A stretch of 6,901 bases of DNA from Candidatus Bathyarchaeota archaeon (GCA_005882955.1 VBBB01000135.1:1-6901); one strand, 5' to 3'; shown: positions 1 to 5,979, counted from the first letter of the stretch. Numbers and translations are program-made. The notes: generated from the letters alone by a model not told the origin.

Positions 1-26
1 CGTCGCCGGGACGCGGGCGCCATCGC

Positions 27-341
27 TCACGAGCGAGAGATGCGCCATGCTTCTCTAAACGCGCTTTGCTTTGAGACCAGTGTGAATATCATCACCAAGA
101 TAGAACCCAACAAATATGCGGCAACCACGTAATTGAAAATTGGAATTACAGCTCGAATGGCGAGCAGGTTGAAACTGGCGAGTGCCATGTCGGAGATGAG
201 AAGAAGCCAAGAAAGTCTTTTCCAATGATTGACCCAGCGTTCAAACTCTGGATGAGTTGTCCGATAGTGGACTCTTACCTGAGTGGACTCGACCTCGATC
301 CCACAAATCCTGCATTTGTGCCGGGGCAACCACAGCTTCAC
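27..341 (-). CDS. C2H2-type zinc-finger, two-TM membrane protein (unknown function)
   Basis: This is a 104-residue protein. The N-terminus carries a C2H2-like zinc-binding pattern: Cys10-x2-Cys13-x11-His25-x4-His30. Two hydrophobic segments follow at about residues 43-63 and 68-90, with a short basic tail. The likely arrangement is a small cytosolic zinc finger anchored in the membrane by a helical hairpin. The start is GTG at 341; the ATG two bases upstream is out of frame and meets a stop at once. The gene is divergent from the KaiC/GvpD-like ATPase, so the two may share a control region. I do not recognise the family. A role in protein-protein or nucleic-acid contact at the membrane is inferred from the architecture only. 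The finger plus clean TM pattern makes a real gene likely. Confidence 0.72.
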   Translation of the reverse strand: MKLWLPRHKCRICGIEVESTQVRVHYRTTHPEFERWVNHWKRLSWLLLISDMALASFNLLAIRAVIPIFNYVVAAYLLGSILVMIFTLVSKQSAFREAWRISRS

Positions 342-472
342 ATCGTCCGAGGCGGTGGATCGAGACGGGACATTCGACCAACGAATACCACGCCTCAGTC
401 CTAACCGAGCAAGAGCATGAGTAACAGGTTCTTTGAGAGCAAGTTGTCAAACGCTTGTTTCGGCTACCTTCG
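342..472. promoter_or_regulatory. Divergent intergenic control region with inverted repeat
   Basis: This 131-bp gap separates two divergent starts and should hold both promoters. I see no strong TATA box for either gene. A perfect inverted repeat, ATTCG-N5-CGAAT, lies at 372-386, about 30 bp upstream of the minus-strand start, where a regulator or BRE/TATA-proximal factor could bind. The core is short, so chance is possible. Confidence 0.3.
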
Positions 473-1963
473 ATGGCTGCCACGTCGGAACACAATCTTG
501 CCAATACGGAGCTTCAGAATGCTGAAGTTGAAGACATCTCTGCACAGCCGTTTGAAGACGAACTGCTCGGCCTCATATGGAAATTCCTAGAATCACCGGG
601 TAACGTTCTGCTGATTCAAGGGGCTCCTGGTACAGGAAAAACCACGCTTGCGCTTGAACTTCTCAGAAGAGTGAAAGGGACTCGTATCGGGCCTCGTGAA
701 ATCTCTGCCAACAAAGTGTACGTGTCGAGCCGAGTCTCACCAATAAAGTTCCGTCGACACTTCCCTGGAGTTCATGAGATCATTGATTCTATGTCGGGGA
801 AGGGGCTTGCAGGCACATGGACAGAGAGTGAGGACAACGCTCGTCTGTCAGGAGCCACCGCGAATATTGTACATAGAATTCTCGCTCTGAAACGGGCGAA
901 GCAGAAAGGAATCGTTGTCATAGATAGCTGGGAAGGAGCTGTACGGAACTTAGCCGAGGAAGAACGTCACTCGTTAGAGTCAGCAATCTTTTCCGAGCTA
1001 GACGACAGCAAGCTCAGTGCAGTACTTGTGAGCGAAGGTGAACCTGCTCCCAGTTTAACGTATCTTGCAGATGGAATCACCACACTGTCGATGTCTCGAT
1101 TGGAAGGTAGGGTAGTCAGGAGTATGATGGTCGACAAGCTCCGAGGGTTTAGGCTGCGCAGACAGGGAGCACTCTTTACTCTTGACAGAGGCAGATTCAC
1201 GCCCCTACCTAGGGTCGGATTTCATCTTGATGGTGACTTGTCGGAAACTCCTAGAGTTCCCGCGATTGTTCCTCACTCTGAAGCGGCATATTCGACAGGC
1301 AGCGAAGACCTTGACAAATTGCTGCAAGGTGGAATCAAGAAGGGTTCCTCTGTCCTGATAGATCTCAACAGCACAGTATCTCCCCGTGTCGGTATCATTC
1401 TCATGCATATCATAACAGCTAATTTCATCAACCAGGGTGGCTCCGCCTTCGTAGTTCCCTACAGCATATTCAACTCCCAGACCGTTGCCGACTCTATGAG
1501 GAGATACGTCGGAAACGACGCATTGAACGAGAGGGTCCGCATCGCAGAGTACAACCAGGGGCTTCCAGATGAAAAATGGCGGGTGAAGATGAAAGGCAAG
1601 ATAGAGGAAGATATTCCAATCATCGACAGGTGCTGGAGCCAGCTTGGGGCCATCTCAACATCAAGAATGATGAAATTTGACTTCGACAAACTAGCACAGG
1701 TCTACGGTGAAGATATCGGGGTTCCAAGTCTCGGCGAAATTGGAGCCGGCATACGGGAGTCAGCAGCTTTCATGATGGCAGTACTCTCACGACCTACGAT
1801 GATGAGAGAGGAACTTCAGAGAAGCGTCGACTATTACCTGAAAACGCAGACACTTGATGAATCTCTCCTCATCTATGGGGTCAAGCCGTTTAGCAACGTT
1901 CACGGTGTGGAATTCAGTTTTGAACGAGGCTATCCACGCCTATCCTTGATGGAAGTCGTCTGA
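473..1963 (+). CDS. KaiC/GvpD-like two-lobed RecA-superfamily ATPase
   Basis: This protein has 496 residues from ATG 473. An in-frame TTG at 455 would add six residues and is less likely. Lobe 1 has a canonical Walker A, GAPGTGKT (about 50-57), and a Walker B-like IVVIDSWE (about 147-154). It ends in a basic KLRGFRLRRQG segment (about 222-232) followed by a strand like those closing KaiC domains. Lobe 2 begins with the KaiC-type TGSEDLDKLLQGG (about 275-287), but the place of its P-loop reads LNSTVSPRVG, with no GxGK[ST]. One active and one degenerate lobe, the Arg-rich patch and the length of roughly 500 aa recall archaeal GvpD/RAD55-type proteins. GvpD represses gas-vesicle genes in haloarchaea, but no gvp genes are visible here. 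An ATP-dependent regulatory or signalling role is inferred. No Shine-Dalgarno sequence precedes the start. Confidence 0.88.
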   Translation: MAATSEHNLANTELQNAEVEDISAQPFEDELLGLIWKFLESPGNVLLIQGAPGTGKTTLALELLRRVKGTRIGPREISANKVYVSSRVSPIKFRRHFPGVHEIIDSMSGKGLAGTWTESEDNARLSGATANIVHRILALKRAKQKGIVVIDSWEGAVRNLAEEERHSLESAIFSELDDSKLSAVLVSEGEPAPSLTYLADGITTLSMSRLEGRVVRSMMVDKLRGFRLRRQGALFTLDRGRFTPLPRVGFHLDGDLSETPRVPAIVPHSEAAYSTGSEDLDKLLQGGIKKGSSVLIDLNSTVSPRVGIILMHIITANFINQGGSAFVVPYSIFNSQTVADSMRRYVGNDALNERVRIAEYNQGLPDEKWRVKMKGKIEEDIPIIDRCWSQLGAISTSRMMKFDFDKLAQVYGEDIGVPSLGEIGAGIRESAAFMMAVLSRPTMMREELQRSVDYYLKTQTLDESLLIYGVKPFSNVHGVEFSFERGYPRLSLMEVV

Positions 1964-1985
1964 CCAATCCACCTAGGACCTGATG

Positions 1986-2004
1986 TAGCAAAGAACCTTT
2001 GCTA
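1986..2004 (+). terminator. Hairpin just after the ATPase gene
   Basis: A perfect 8-bp stem, TAGCAAAG / CTTTGCTA, with an AAC loop begins 22 nt after the ATPase stop codon. There is no downstream T tract, so it may be a 3'-end stabilising or processing element rather than a classic terminator. Confidence 0.4.
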
Positions 2005-2163
2005 GTCGTAGCCTAGAACTCCATCTTAGCGCCGTGATTGATCCTATATTGTCCGCATTCGCAGTTGTCAAGGGGGGTATGGGAATCCCAATCTGCCTAC
2101 TATCTCATAGAGGATCAGCAAGACCTCCATCTTCGAAGCATAGTTCCGTCCTAGCCACCTACG

Positions 2164-2180
2164 CCACGCTTTTCGCGTGG
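2164..2180. repeat. Inverted repeat, 6-bp stem
   Basis: CCACGC / GCGTGG with a TTTTC loop. It is GC-rich and could form a stable RNA hairpin. There is no T tract in the plus direction and its role is unknown. Confidence 0.35.
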
Positions 2181-2206
2181 TAAACTGAAGCGCTTTGGAC
2201 ACACTC

Positions 2207-2224
2207 TTATCCATGATAGGATAA
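2207..2224. repeat. Inverted repeat, 6-bp stem
   Basis: TTATCC / GGATAA with a six-base ATGATA spacer, 27 bp after the 2164-2180 hairpin. It could be a weak hairpin or a dyad operator for something downstream. Chance cannot be excluded. Confidence 0.25.
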
Positions 2225-2264
2225 CGCTCCTATCGATCGTCTATATCCGGCGATTTCAAGAATT

Positions 2265-2351
2265 ATGATCAGGGCTTGTTCTGTTACGAATAATGAGAAG
2301 CTCAAGAGGGTCAAGGAGATTGAGATAGTCGTGCTGAACCATTTCGCATAA
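2265..2351 (+). CDS. Possible 28-aa small ORF
   Basis: ATG at 2265 opens 28 codons ending in TAA. The peptide is mixed and charged, with a Lys/Glu-rich C-terminal half (NEKLKRVKEIEIVVLNHFA) that reads like an amphipathic segment. A TATA-like CTATAT lies at 2241-2246, about 20 bp upstream, slightly too close for a leaderless transcript. The same frame is open back to a stop near 2216. I recognise no family, and the ORF is short enough to be chance. Confidence 0.15.
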   Translation: MIRACSVTNNEKLKRVKEIEIVVLNHFA

Positions 2352-2420
2352 TAGACTCTCAAACTATCAGAGTGCCAAGTATGCCTATAGCAGTAGAACA
2401 TCCAGCCTAGGAACGTATGC

Positions 2421-2790
2421 TAAGAAGGGTCCCTTTGATGGGGTGACCGGGAGTCGAGAACACAAAGAGAAGACAAGGCTCAACCCTACGGTCCAGATAG
2501 AAACTACATCACGACACACGCAAACAAAACCATCCAACACGCTACAACAACCCGAGAGAGACCAAGCAAAACAGTCGAATTGGCTCCTGACAGTCGCGTG
2601 CAAACGCCTCGAAAACTGTCGGTCCTCAAGCTAATCCTCCCGGTACATGATAACACGTCAGCCTCCGGTGGTAGGGTCCTGAGGGTGCCTAGGAAGTCGC
2701 CTAGAAAACGCCTGAGGGTCCCGGTCGATGACAAAATCCGCGTGACGGTTACGAGGATGCGAACGTGGTCGTTGATGCGACCCTGTTAAG
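2421..2790 (+). ncRNA. Candidate structured non-coding RNA
   Basis: Nested complementarity spans the segment. An outer helix pairs 2426-2431 with 2779-2784 (AGGGTC/GACCCT). A second pairs 2444-2452 with 2719-2727 (TGACCGGGA/TCCCGGTCG, eight Watson-Crick pairs plus one wobble). Inside is a stem at 2587-2594/2615-2622, capped by GCGT-GCAA-ACGC (2596-2607) with a GNRA tetraloop, and a CTAGG/CCTAG hairpin at 2689-2704. The bases 2446-2453 could instead pair with 2637-2644 (CTCCCGGT). A TATA-like CCTATAGC at 2384-2391 would place a start near 2414. I could not match RNase P, SRP RNA, tRNA or rRNA signatures. An alternative is a small basic protein read from TTG 2580 to 2789. Confidence 0.25.
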
Positions 2791-2903
2791 ATCCGGCTAG
2801 CAGTAGACCGTCTAGAGAGAAATGGGTATGCTGGTGAGTCCCGTGACGCAGAAAAGTGATTGATTCTGGAATCCCGTGAGTACGAATAATGGATCGGCTG
2901 CTC

Positions 2904-3239
2904 TTAGGGTCGTCTGATGTTTGTTACTCGAAGCTTGAACTGCAGCGTCTTCCCGGCCATGGGATGATTGCCGCTCCTCCCGTAAGCCTTCTCGGGTGGA
3001 ATAACGACCTCCTTCTCCTCGTTCACCTTCATACCCATTAACGCCTCGTCAAAGCCCTGAATGACTTTTCCCGTGCCTAAGATGACCATCAGAGGTCTGT
3101 ACTCGCGTGCCGCGTTGTAGAGCCCTGCGCTCTTGGCCTCTTTCTCCATCGACGTGTCGAATATCTTTCCGCCAGGGAATTTTCCGATATAGTGGACTGA
3201 GACGGTATCTCCTTTCTGCGCTTTCAGTTCTAAGCTCAT
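2904..3239 (-). CDS. FKBP-type peptidyl-prolyl cis-trans isomerase (short archaeal type)
   Basis: The protein has 111 residues from ATG 3239. It catalyses cis-trans isomerisation of Xaa-Pro bonds and likely acts as a cytosolic folding helper. FKBP hallmarks in order: GDTVSVHYIGKF near the N-terminus, then GGKIFDTS, the active-site strand PLMVILGTGKVIQGFDEALMGM, EKEVVIPPEKAYG, and a closing strand TLQFKLRVTNI. Longer archaeal FKBPs carry an inserted chaperone (IF) domain after the AYG motif; here the chain passes straight to HPMAGKTLQFKL, so the IF domain is absent or trimmed. An in-frame TTG at 3257 would add six residues, but the TATA box at 3271-3278 is too close to it and fits ATG 3239. 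The gene is divergent from the 3363 cluster. Confidence 0.92.
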   Translation of the reverse strand: MSLELKAQKGDTVSVHYIGKFPGGKIFDTSMEKEAKSAGLYNAAREYRPLMVILGTGKVIQGFDEALMGMKVNEEKEVVIPPEKAYGRSGNHPMAGKTLQFKLRVTNIRRP

Positions 3240-3270
3240 GATTCGTTCACTCACCAAGTTTGGTTTTGGG

Positions 3271-3278
3271 TCTAAATA
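3271..3278 (-). promoter_or_regulatory. TATA box of the FKBP gene
   Basis: Read on minus this is TATTTAGA. Its centre is about 35 bp upstream of ATG 3239, predicting a start of transcription near 3248 and a leader of roughly 9 nt. It decides against the TTG start at 3257. Confidence 0.55.
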
Positions 3279-3297
3279 GGTAACGGTGAGTTCCGTT

Positions 3298-3327
3298 GTC
3301 CGAAGACGGTTTTCTCGGTCTTCCGAC
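3298..3327. promoter_or_regulatory. Operator-like inverted repeat upstream of the 3363 cluster
   Basis: GTCCGAAGAC (3298-3307) and GTCTTCCGAC (3318-3327) are inverted copies matching at 9 of 10 positions, with a 10-bp spacer. The right arm ends three bases before the TATA box at 3331, over the BRE position. A protein bound here could block or recruit TFB/TBP. Its distance from the FKBP TATA box (about 20 bp) allows control of both divergent genes. Confidence 0.5.
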
Positions 3328-3330
3328 CTA

Positions 3331-3337
3331 ATTTATA
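3331..3337 (+). promoter_or_regulatory. TATA box of the 3363 cluster
   Basis: ATTTATA is centred about 29 bp upstream of ATG 3363. The expected transcription start falls at or within a few bases of the start codon, which implies a leaderless mRNA. Confidence 0.6.
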
Positions 3338-3362
3338 CGGAACCTAGGGCACATTCCACGGC

Positions 3363-3641
3363 ATGATGGCTGAGAAGCAGACCCCGAAAGCTCGCTTCTC
3401 CACAAAGCTCCCGAATGGAGACTTCCTAGGAATCACCATATGGCCAGGAAAAACTGAACCATCAGCGGAGGTCGTTACGGTTCAGATCCGACATCCAACC
3501 GGCGATAACTGGGAGACTACCGCTCGAATCGCTCTCTATCGCACACCAGATGGCAGGTATTCCCTACTTCCGGAAAGGCCGGTAACAAAGTCTTCAGAAA
3601 AGACAGAAGCAGTAACCATAGGTGCAACGGATAGAGATTAA
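3363..3641 (+). CDS. Conserved-looking hypothetical protein, small beta-rich
   Basis: The protein has 92 residues, first in a plus-strand cluster. The start may be ATG 3363 or the adjacent ATG 3366; the TATA box makes a leaderless start at 3363 natural. There are no TM segments, cysteines or signal peptide. The sequence reads as a compact beta-strand domain (ARFSTKLPNGDFLGITIWPG, then VVTVQIRH, WETTARIALYRTPDGRYSLLPER) with a charged, probably disordered tail after about residue 75. I have an impression of similar short proteins in uncultured TACK archaea but cannot name a domain or function. The stop lies 5 nt before the next ATG, so it is almost certainly co-transcribed with the Ddn-like protein. 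Confidence 0.8.
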   Translation: MMAEKQTPKARFSTKLPNGDFLGITIWPGKTEPSAEVVTVQIRHPTGDNWETTARIALYRTPDGRYSLLPERPVTKSSEKTEAVTIGATDRD

Positions 3642-3646
3642 GAAAA

Positions 3647-4048
3647 ATGTCGACGAGCGAGATAGTGTTGGAAGAGACCCCATACCTGAACCTCACAACG
3701 AGAGGTAGGAAGACAGGGCTGAAGCACGACGTTGAGCTCTGGTTCGCCTTCGAAGACGAAAAATTGTACTTTCTCGCACACGAATCCTCTCACTGGTGGA
3801 AGAACGTCGTCAAGACCCCGAGAGTCGAAGTGGAAGTTTCAGAGATTCTATTCGAGGGAACTGGCAGACTCGTCCCAGAAAAACTCGAACACACATTCGA
3901 GCTCTTTCGCCAGAAGTACGGAAGGCATCAGGTGGAAAGATGGTACGGCGGCGAGAGGTCAAAGAGGAAAGCGGTAGAGATTCAGCTCGGACGGGTCCTT
4001 GGTAAGAAGCCGAGCGGCAAAGGCAGTCTAATAGAGATAGCCATATAG
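3647..4048 (+). CDS. Ddn-like (DUF385) F420/FMN split-barrel protein
   Basis: The protein has 133 residues. It resembles the nitroreductase/deazaflavin-dependent (Ddn, DUF385) group of split beta-barrel flavin/F420-binding proteins. Visible features are the N-terminal strand and loop LNLTTRGRKTG (about 14-24), where family members have a similar TxGRKSG loop; alternating strands LWFAFEDEKLYFLAH (about 31-45); and the WWKNVVKTPRVEVEV stretch (about 50-64). The members use F420H2 or flavin for redox of small molecules; the substrate here is unknown. The C-terminal third is longer and more basic than a minimal barrel (EKLEHTFELFRQKYG, then Lys/Arg-rich). The ATG is 5 nt after the previous stop with no Shine-Dalgarno, which suggests an operon with coupled or A-rich-leader initiation. 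Confidence 0.82.
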   Translation: MSTSEIVLEETPYLNLTTRGRKTGLKHDVELWFAFEDEKLYFLAHESSHWWKNVVKTPRVEVEVSEILFEGTGRLVPEKLEHTFELFRQKYGRHQVERWYGGERSKRKAVEIQLGRVLGKKPSGKGSLIEIAI

Positions 4049-4077
4049 CAAGTCCACATTACATGTCTGGGTCAGAC
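4042..4077 (+). promoter_or_regulatory. Possible internal promoter and small dyad before the 87-aa gene
   Basis: A TATA-like CATATAGC (4042-4049) covers the previous stop codon and would start transcription around 4072. A 5-bp dyad GTCTG-GGT-CAGAC (4065-4077) ends five bases before ATG 4083. Either could separate this gene's control from the two genes upstream. Confidence 0.3.
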
Positions 4078-4082
4078 AAGGT

Positions 4083-4346
4083 ATGGCGTACGGTCTAGCT
4101 GAAGGGTTCAGAAAGACAGCAGTCCGGCTGGGTGGAAAGAAGAAGAGCCAGGCAGTTGTCATCGCAACTTTCGGCAACCACTTCACATTGAACGATGCGC
4201 TCGAAAAATTCCGGAAGGAAGGGCTGACGTTTGAGACAGAGAAAGGTCACATTGTCAAGATATTCTTAGACAAGAATACAAAAGAGAGAGCTGAACAGGT
4301 CCGAACCATCATACGGGAAAACTTCGGCTACGTCGAGCCTCTCTAG
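4083..4346 (+). CDS. Hypothetical protein, 87 aa, alpha/beta
   Basis: I do not recognise the family. The N-terminus is short and basic (to about residue 22, RLGGKKKS). Next come a hydrophobic strand QAVVIATFG, a helix NDALEKFRKEG, a strand-like segment LTFETEKGHIVKIFL, and a charged C-terminal helix TKERAEQVRTIIREN. This is a compact alpha/beta pattern without TM segments, cysteines or obvious catalytic residues. The gene follows the Ddn-like gene by 34 nt on the same strand and may be in the same transcript or have its own promoter. No Shine-Dalgarno precedes ATG 4083. Clear secondary-structure periodicity and tight packing among neighbours support a real gene. Confidence 0.75.
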   Translation: MAYGLAEGFRKTAVRLGGKKKSQAVVIATFGNHFTLNDALEKFRKEGLTFETEKGHIVKIFLDKNTKERAEQVRTIIRENFGYVEPL

Positions 4347-4349
4347 ACG

Positions 4350-4356
4350 CATAAAA
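4350..4356 (+). promoter_or_regulatory. Candidate TATA box of the HAD gene
   Basis: CATAAAA lies four bases after the 87-aa gene's stop. It predicts a transcript start near 4379 and a leader of roughly 18 nt before ATG 4398. The match is moderate. Confidence 0.35.
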
Positions 4357-4397
4357 CTAATCATCTAAGGCACTTCGTTTCGACGTTTCCTAGCGGA

Positions 4398-5057
4398 ATG
4401 AAGACTCCCAAATTCGTTATGGTATCCTTCGATGTAGACAAGACCCTCTTCCGTCAGCCTGCGCTCACTCAGGCGGCTCGAGGTTTAGGGATCGGCAAGA
4501 AGTGGGATGCGATTGACGCGATGTATCATCGACAGCGGATAGCTCTGCGACAGTCTCTCTTGCAACAGTTTCAGCTTCTGGTCGGGATGAAACTCGTAGA
4601 CGTTCTAGCTGAAGTCTCTAAGGTTCCTATGATCCAGAACATCCGAGAGTCCGTTGACAAGCTCCTGGGCCTCGGACTGTCAGTGATCCTCTGCACCGAC
4701 AATCCGGACTTTCTCTGTCAGTATTTAGTGGAACAATTCGGATTCCGCGGATTCGTCTCGTCAAAAGTAGCCGTGAAGAACGGAGTAATCATAGATGACA
4801 TCGAGCCTCTACCGGACAAGAGGCTCGGCATCAGAAAGTATTGCGCATGGATGAGCATTCCATTGAGCAAGACGGTTCATGTGGGAGATGGGCTCAACGA
4901 TGTTCCCGTCTTTCGAGTAGTCGGCTATTCCATCGCGTTGAACACCAGCCTCGAGAAGATGAAGAGGGCGGCTACTCATCAAATGGAGACCGACGACCTT
5001 CTCGACGTTTACAAACACATTCAGTCCGTGATGTCCAGTACGAAGTCAGTAGATTAG
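4398..5057 (+). CDS. HAD-superfamily phosphatase, archaeal PSPase-like
   Basis: The protein has 219 residues, close to phosphoserine-phosphatase length. HAD motif I is FDVDKTLF, with nucleophile Asp12 and acid/base Asp14. Motif II is ILCTDNP (Thr100). The motif III lysine is probably Lys141 in PDKRLG. Motif IV is VGDGLNDVPVF, with Mg-binding Asp164 and Asp168. Between motifs I and II lies a helical C1-type cap (about 20-80), as in SerB-like enzymes. The chemistry is phosphate-monoester hydrolysis through a phospho-aspartate in the cytosol. The substrate is not determined: phosphoserine is possible, but the cap residues do not let me say so. The 3' end overlaps the convergent SIS gene by 12 nt. 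Confidence 0.9.
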   Translation: MKTPKFVMVSFDVDKTLFRQPALTQAARGLGIGKKWDAIDAMYHRQRIALRQSLLQQFQLLVGMKLVDVLAEVSKVPMIQNIRESVDKLLGLGLSVILCTDNPDFLCQYLVEQFGFRGFVSSKVAVKNGVIIDDIEPLPDKRLGIRKYCAWMSIPLSKTVHVGDGLNDVPVFRVVGYSIALNTSLEKMKRAATHQMETDDLLDVYKHIQSVMSSTKSVD

Positions 5058-5960
5058 ACGGCTGCTGAGCGCGAGCCTTTTCCTGTCTGTCAAGAACGCG
5101 CATTCTTGGAGCCCCATCTTTCTCCCGAGATTGAGGGCCAGGTGTTGCAGACAGAACATGAGTTGAAGAGTTGCCAGAATGGGATCGCGCCTATCACTCT
5201 TCAGCAGATAGGCATGGAAACCATTCTTCGAGAGAACTCGAAACACTTCACTCGTCTTCTTGTCCGAACTCGGAGCTAAGAACAGATCTTGGAGTGAGAA
5301 AAGCTGGGAATGCCCAAGCTGCTCTGTATGCTGGAATTGAGCCGATAGCCCCAGAACCTCGTGAATCTTGAAAGCTGCATACATTGCAAGAGAGTAGCCC
5401 GTCCCGGATCCGACGAACAGGAACCCTCCTCGAGGATGGACCCGGGAGCGTCGAGCCCACCCAGCTGCTTGTCTTTCCATAATTGGTAGAGAATCGAGTT
5501 TTGGCAATCGACGGATCAGCGAGGCTACCGCAAGGAGGGAGGCCGAGAAACTCGCCGTGCCGGACGTGAGGATTCCTGGGCTTCTATAACGTAACTGAAT
5601 CACGTCGTCGCATTCTTTCGCGAGAGGGCTCTCCGGGTTCGCGGTTATTGCAACGCGCTTCTTGGCTAGACCTCTGACTCTCTTAGCAAGCTGTATGTTC
5701 GTTCTGGTTTTGCCGCTGACTGATGTTATGAAGAGGGTCTTGTTCTTAGACACCTTCGCATGGAGCTGGAGCTCGTATGGGTCTGCCGCAACCGCCTGCA
5801 TCTGGGATAGGTAGTGGGCGAGGAGCGAGCTTGCAAAGGAGTCTCCGGAGCCGGTGAAAATGATGCCCGAAGGGTCAAGGTTGCGAAAACGGTCATCTTT
5901 CCCGAGTTCGCGAGCGAATGCTGGAAGGTCCTCGACTTGGTTGTGGATTTCTTGCTCCAT
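5046..5960 (-). CDS. Double-SIS phosphosugar isomerase/deaminase-like protein
   Basis: The protein has 304 residues from ATG 5960. An in-frame GTG at 6020 would give 324, but that extension overlaps the Zn-ribbon gene, and MEQEIHNQVEDLP is a natural SIS N-terminus. Two SIS domains are visible. In the first, GSGDS (about 37-41) and SVSGKT (80-85) are the phosphosugar loops seen in GlmS-type enzymes. In the second, GSGTGYS (184-190) is followed by KIHEVLG and EQLGHSQL. Glu201 and His217 may correspond to the catalytic Glu and His of the GlmS isomerase domain, an alignment made by eye. There is no glutaminase domain, so an archaeal GlmD-like deaminase/isomerase is possible, as is another aldose-ketose isomerase. 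It probably shares a transcript with the Zn-ribbon gene 19 nt upstream. Confidence 0.87.
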   Translation of the reverse strand: MEQEIHNQVEDLPAFARELGKDDRFRNLDPSGIIFTGSGDSFASSLLAHYLSQMQAVAADPYELQLHAKVSKNKTLFITSVSGKTRTNIQLAKRVRGLAKKRVAITANPESPLAKECDDVIQLRYRSPGILTSGTASFSASLLAVASLIRRLPKLDSLPIMERQAAGWARRSRVHPRGGFLFVGSGTGYSLAMYAAFKIHEVLGLSAQFQHTEQLGHSQLFSLQDLFLAPSSDKKTSEVFRVLSKNGFHAYLLKSDRRDPILATLQLMFCLQHLALNLGRKMGLQECAFLTDRKRLALSSRLIY

Positions 5961-5979
5961 CGCATCTAGTGAGGATGTC

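Larger units (their letters stand above)
1964..2903. other. Long gap between convergent genes; no convincing protein gene
   Basis: About 940 bp lie between the 3' ends of the ATPase (plus) and FKBP (minus) genes, which is large for a compact archaeal genome. Contents: a terminator-like hairpin (1986-2004), hairpins at 2164-2180 and 2207-2224, a possible 28-codon ORF (2265-2351), a TATA-like CCTATAGC (2384-2391), a tract of 125 nt with only 9 T (2455-2579), and a segment rich in potential RNA helices (2426-2784). Several frames stay open for 60-117 codons on both strands around 2440-2790. This probably reflects the T-poor composition rather than coding. From 2790 to 2903 I see nothing definite. 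Confidence 0.6.

Noticed and set aside
2207..2401. Minus-strand 64-aa hydrophobic ORF
   Set aside because: There is no promoter or family resemblance, and its sequence lacks charge patterning beyond chance. It lies in the hairpin-rich gap.
2385..2734. Two minus-strand ORFs of 72 and 76 aa
   Set aside because: They are Cys/Val/Leu/Ser-rich translations of the complement of the A/C-rich tract; openness follows from composition.
2800..2860. Resemblance of AGAGAAATGGG near 2815 to the RNase P RNA CR-V (ACAGAAA) motif
   Set aside because: The invariant C is missing and no CR-I (GGAAAGTCC-like) partner occurs upstream.
2678..2879. Repeats spaced 33 bp: CCTGAGGGT (2678, 2711) and TCCCGTGA (2839, 2872)
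   Set aside because: Pairs of 8-9-mers within 33 bp are expected by chance about once or more in a window of this size. There are only two copies each, so no array.
2285..2891. 11-mer TACGAATAATG at 2285-2295 and 2881-2891
   Set aside because: A few repeated 11-mer pairs are expected in 6.9 kb. No flanking similarity suggests a duplicated element.
3732..4005. Alternative plus-strand ORFs of 69 and 81 aa inside the Ddn-like gene
   Set aside because: They are frame shadows rich in Arg/Ser; the 133-aa frame carries the family pattern.
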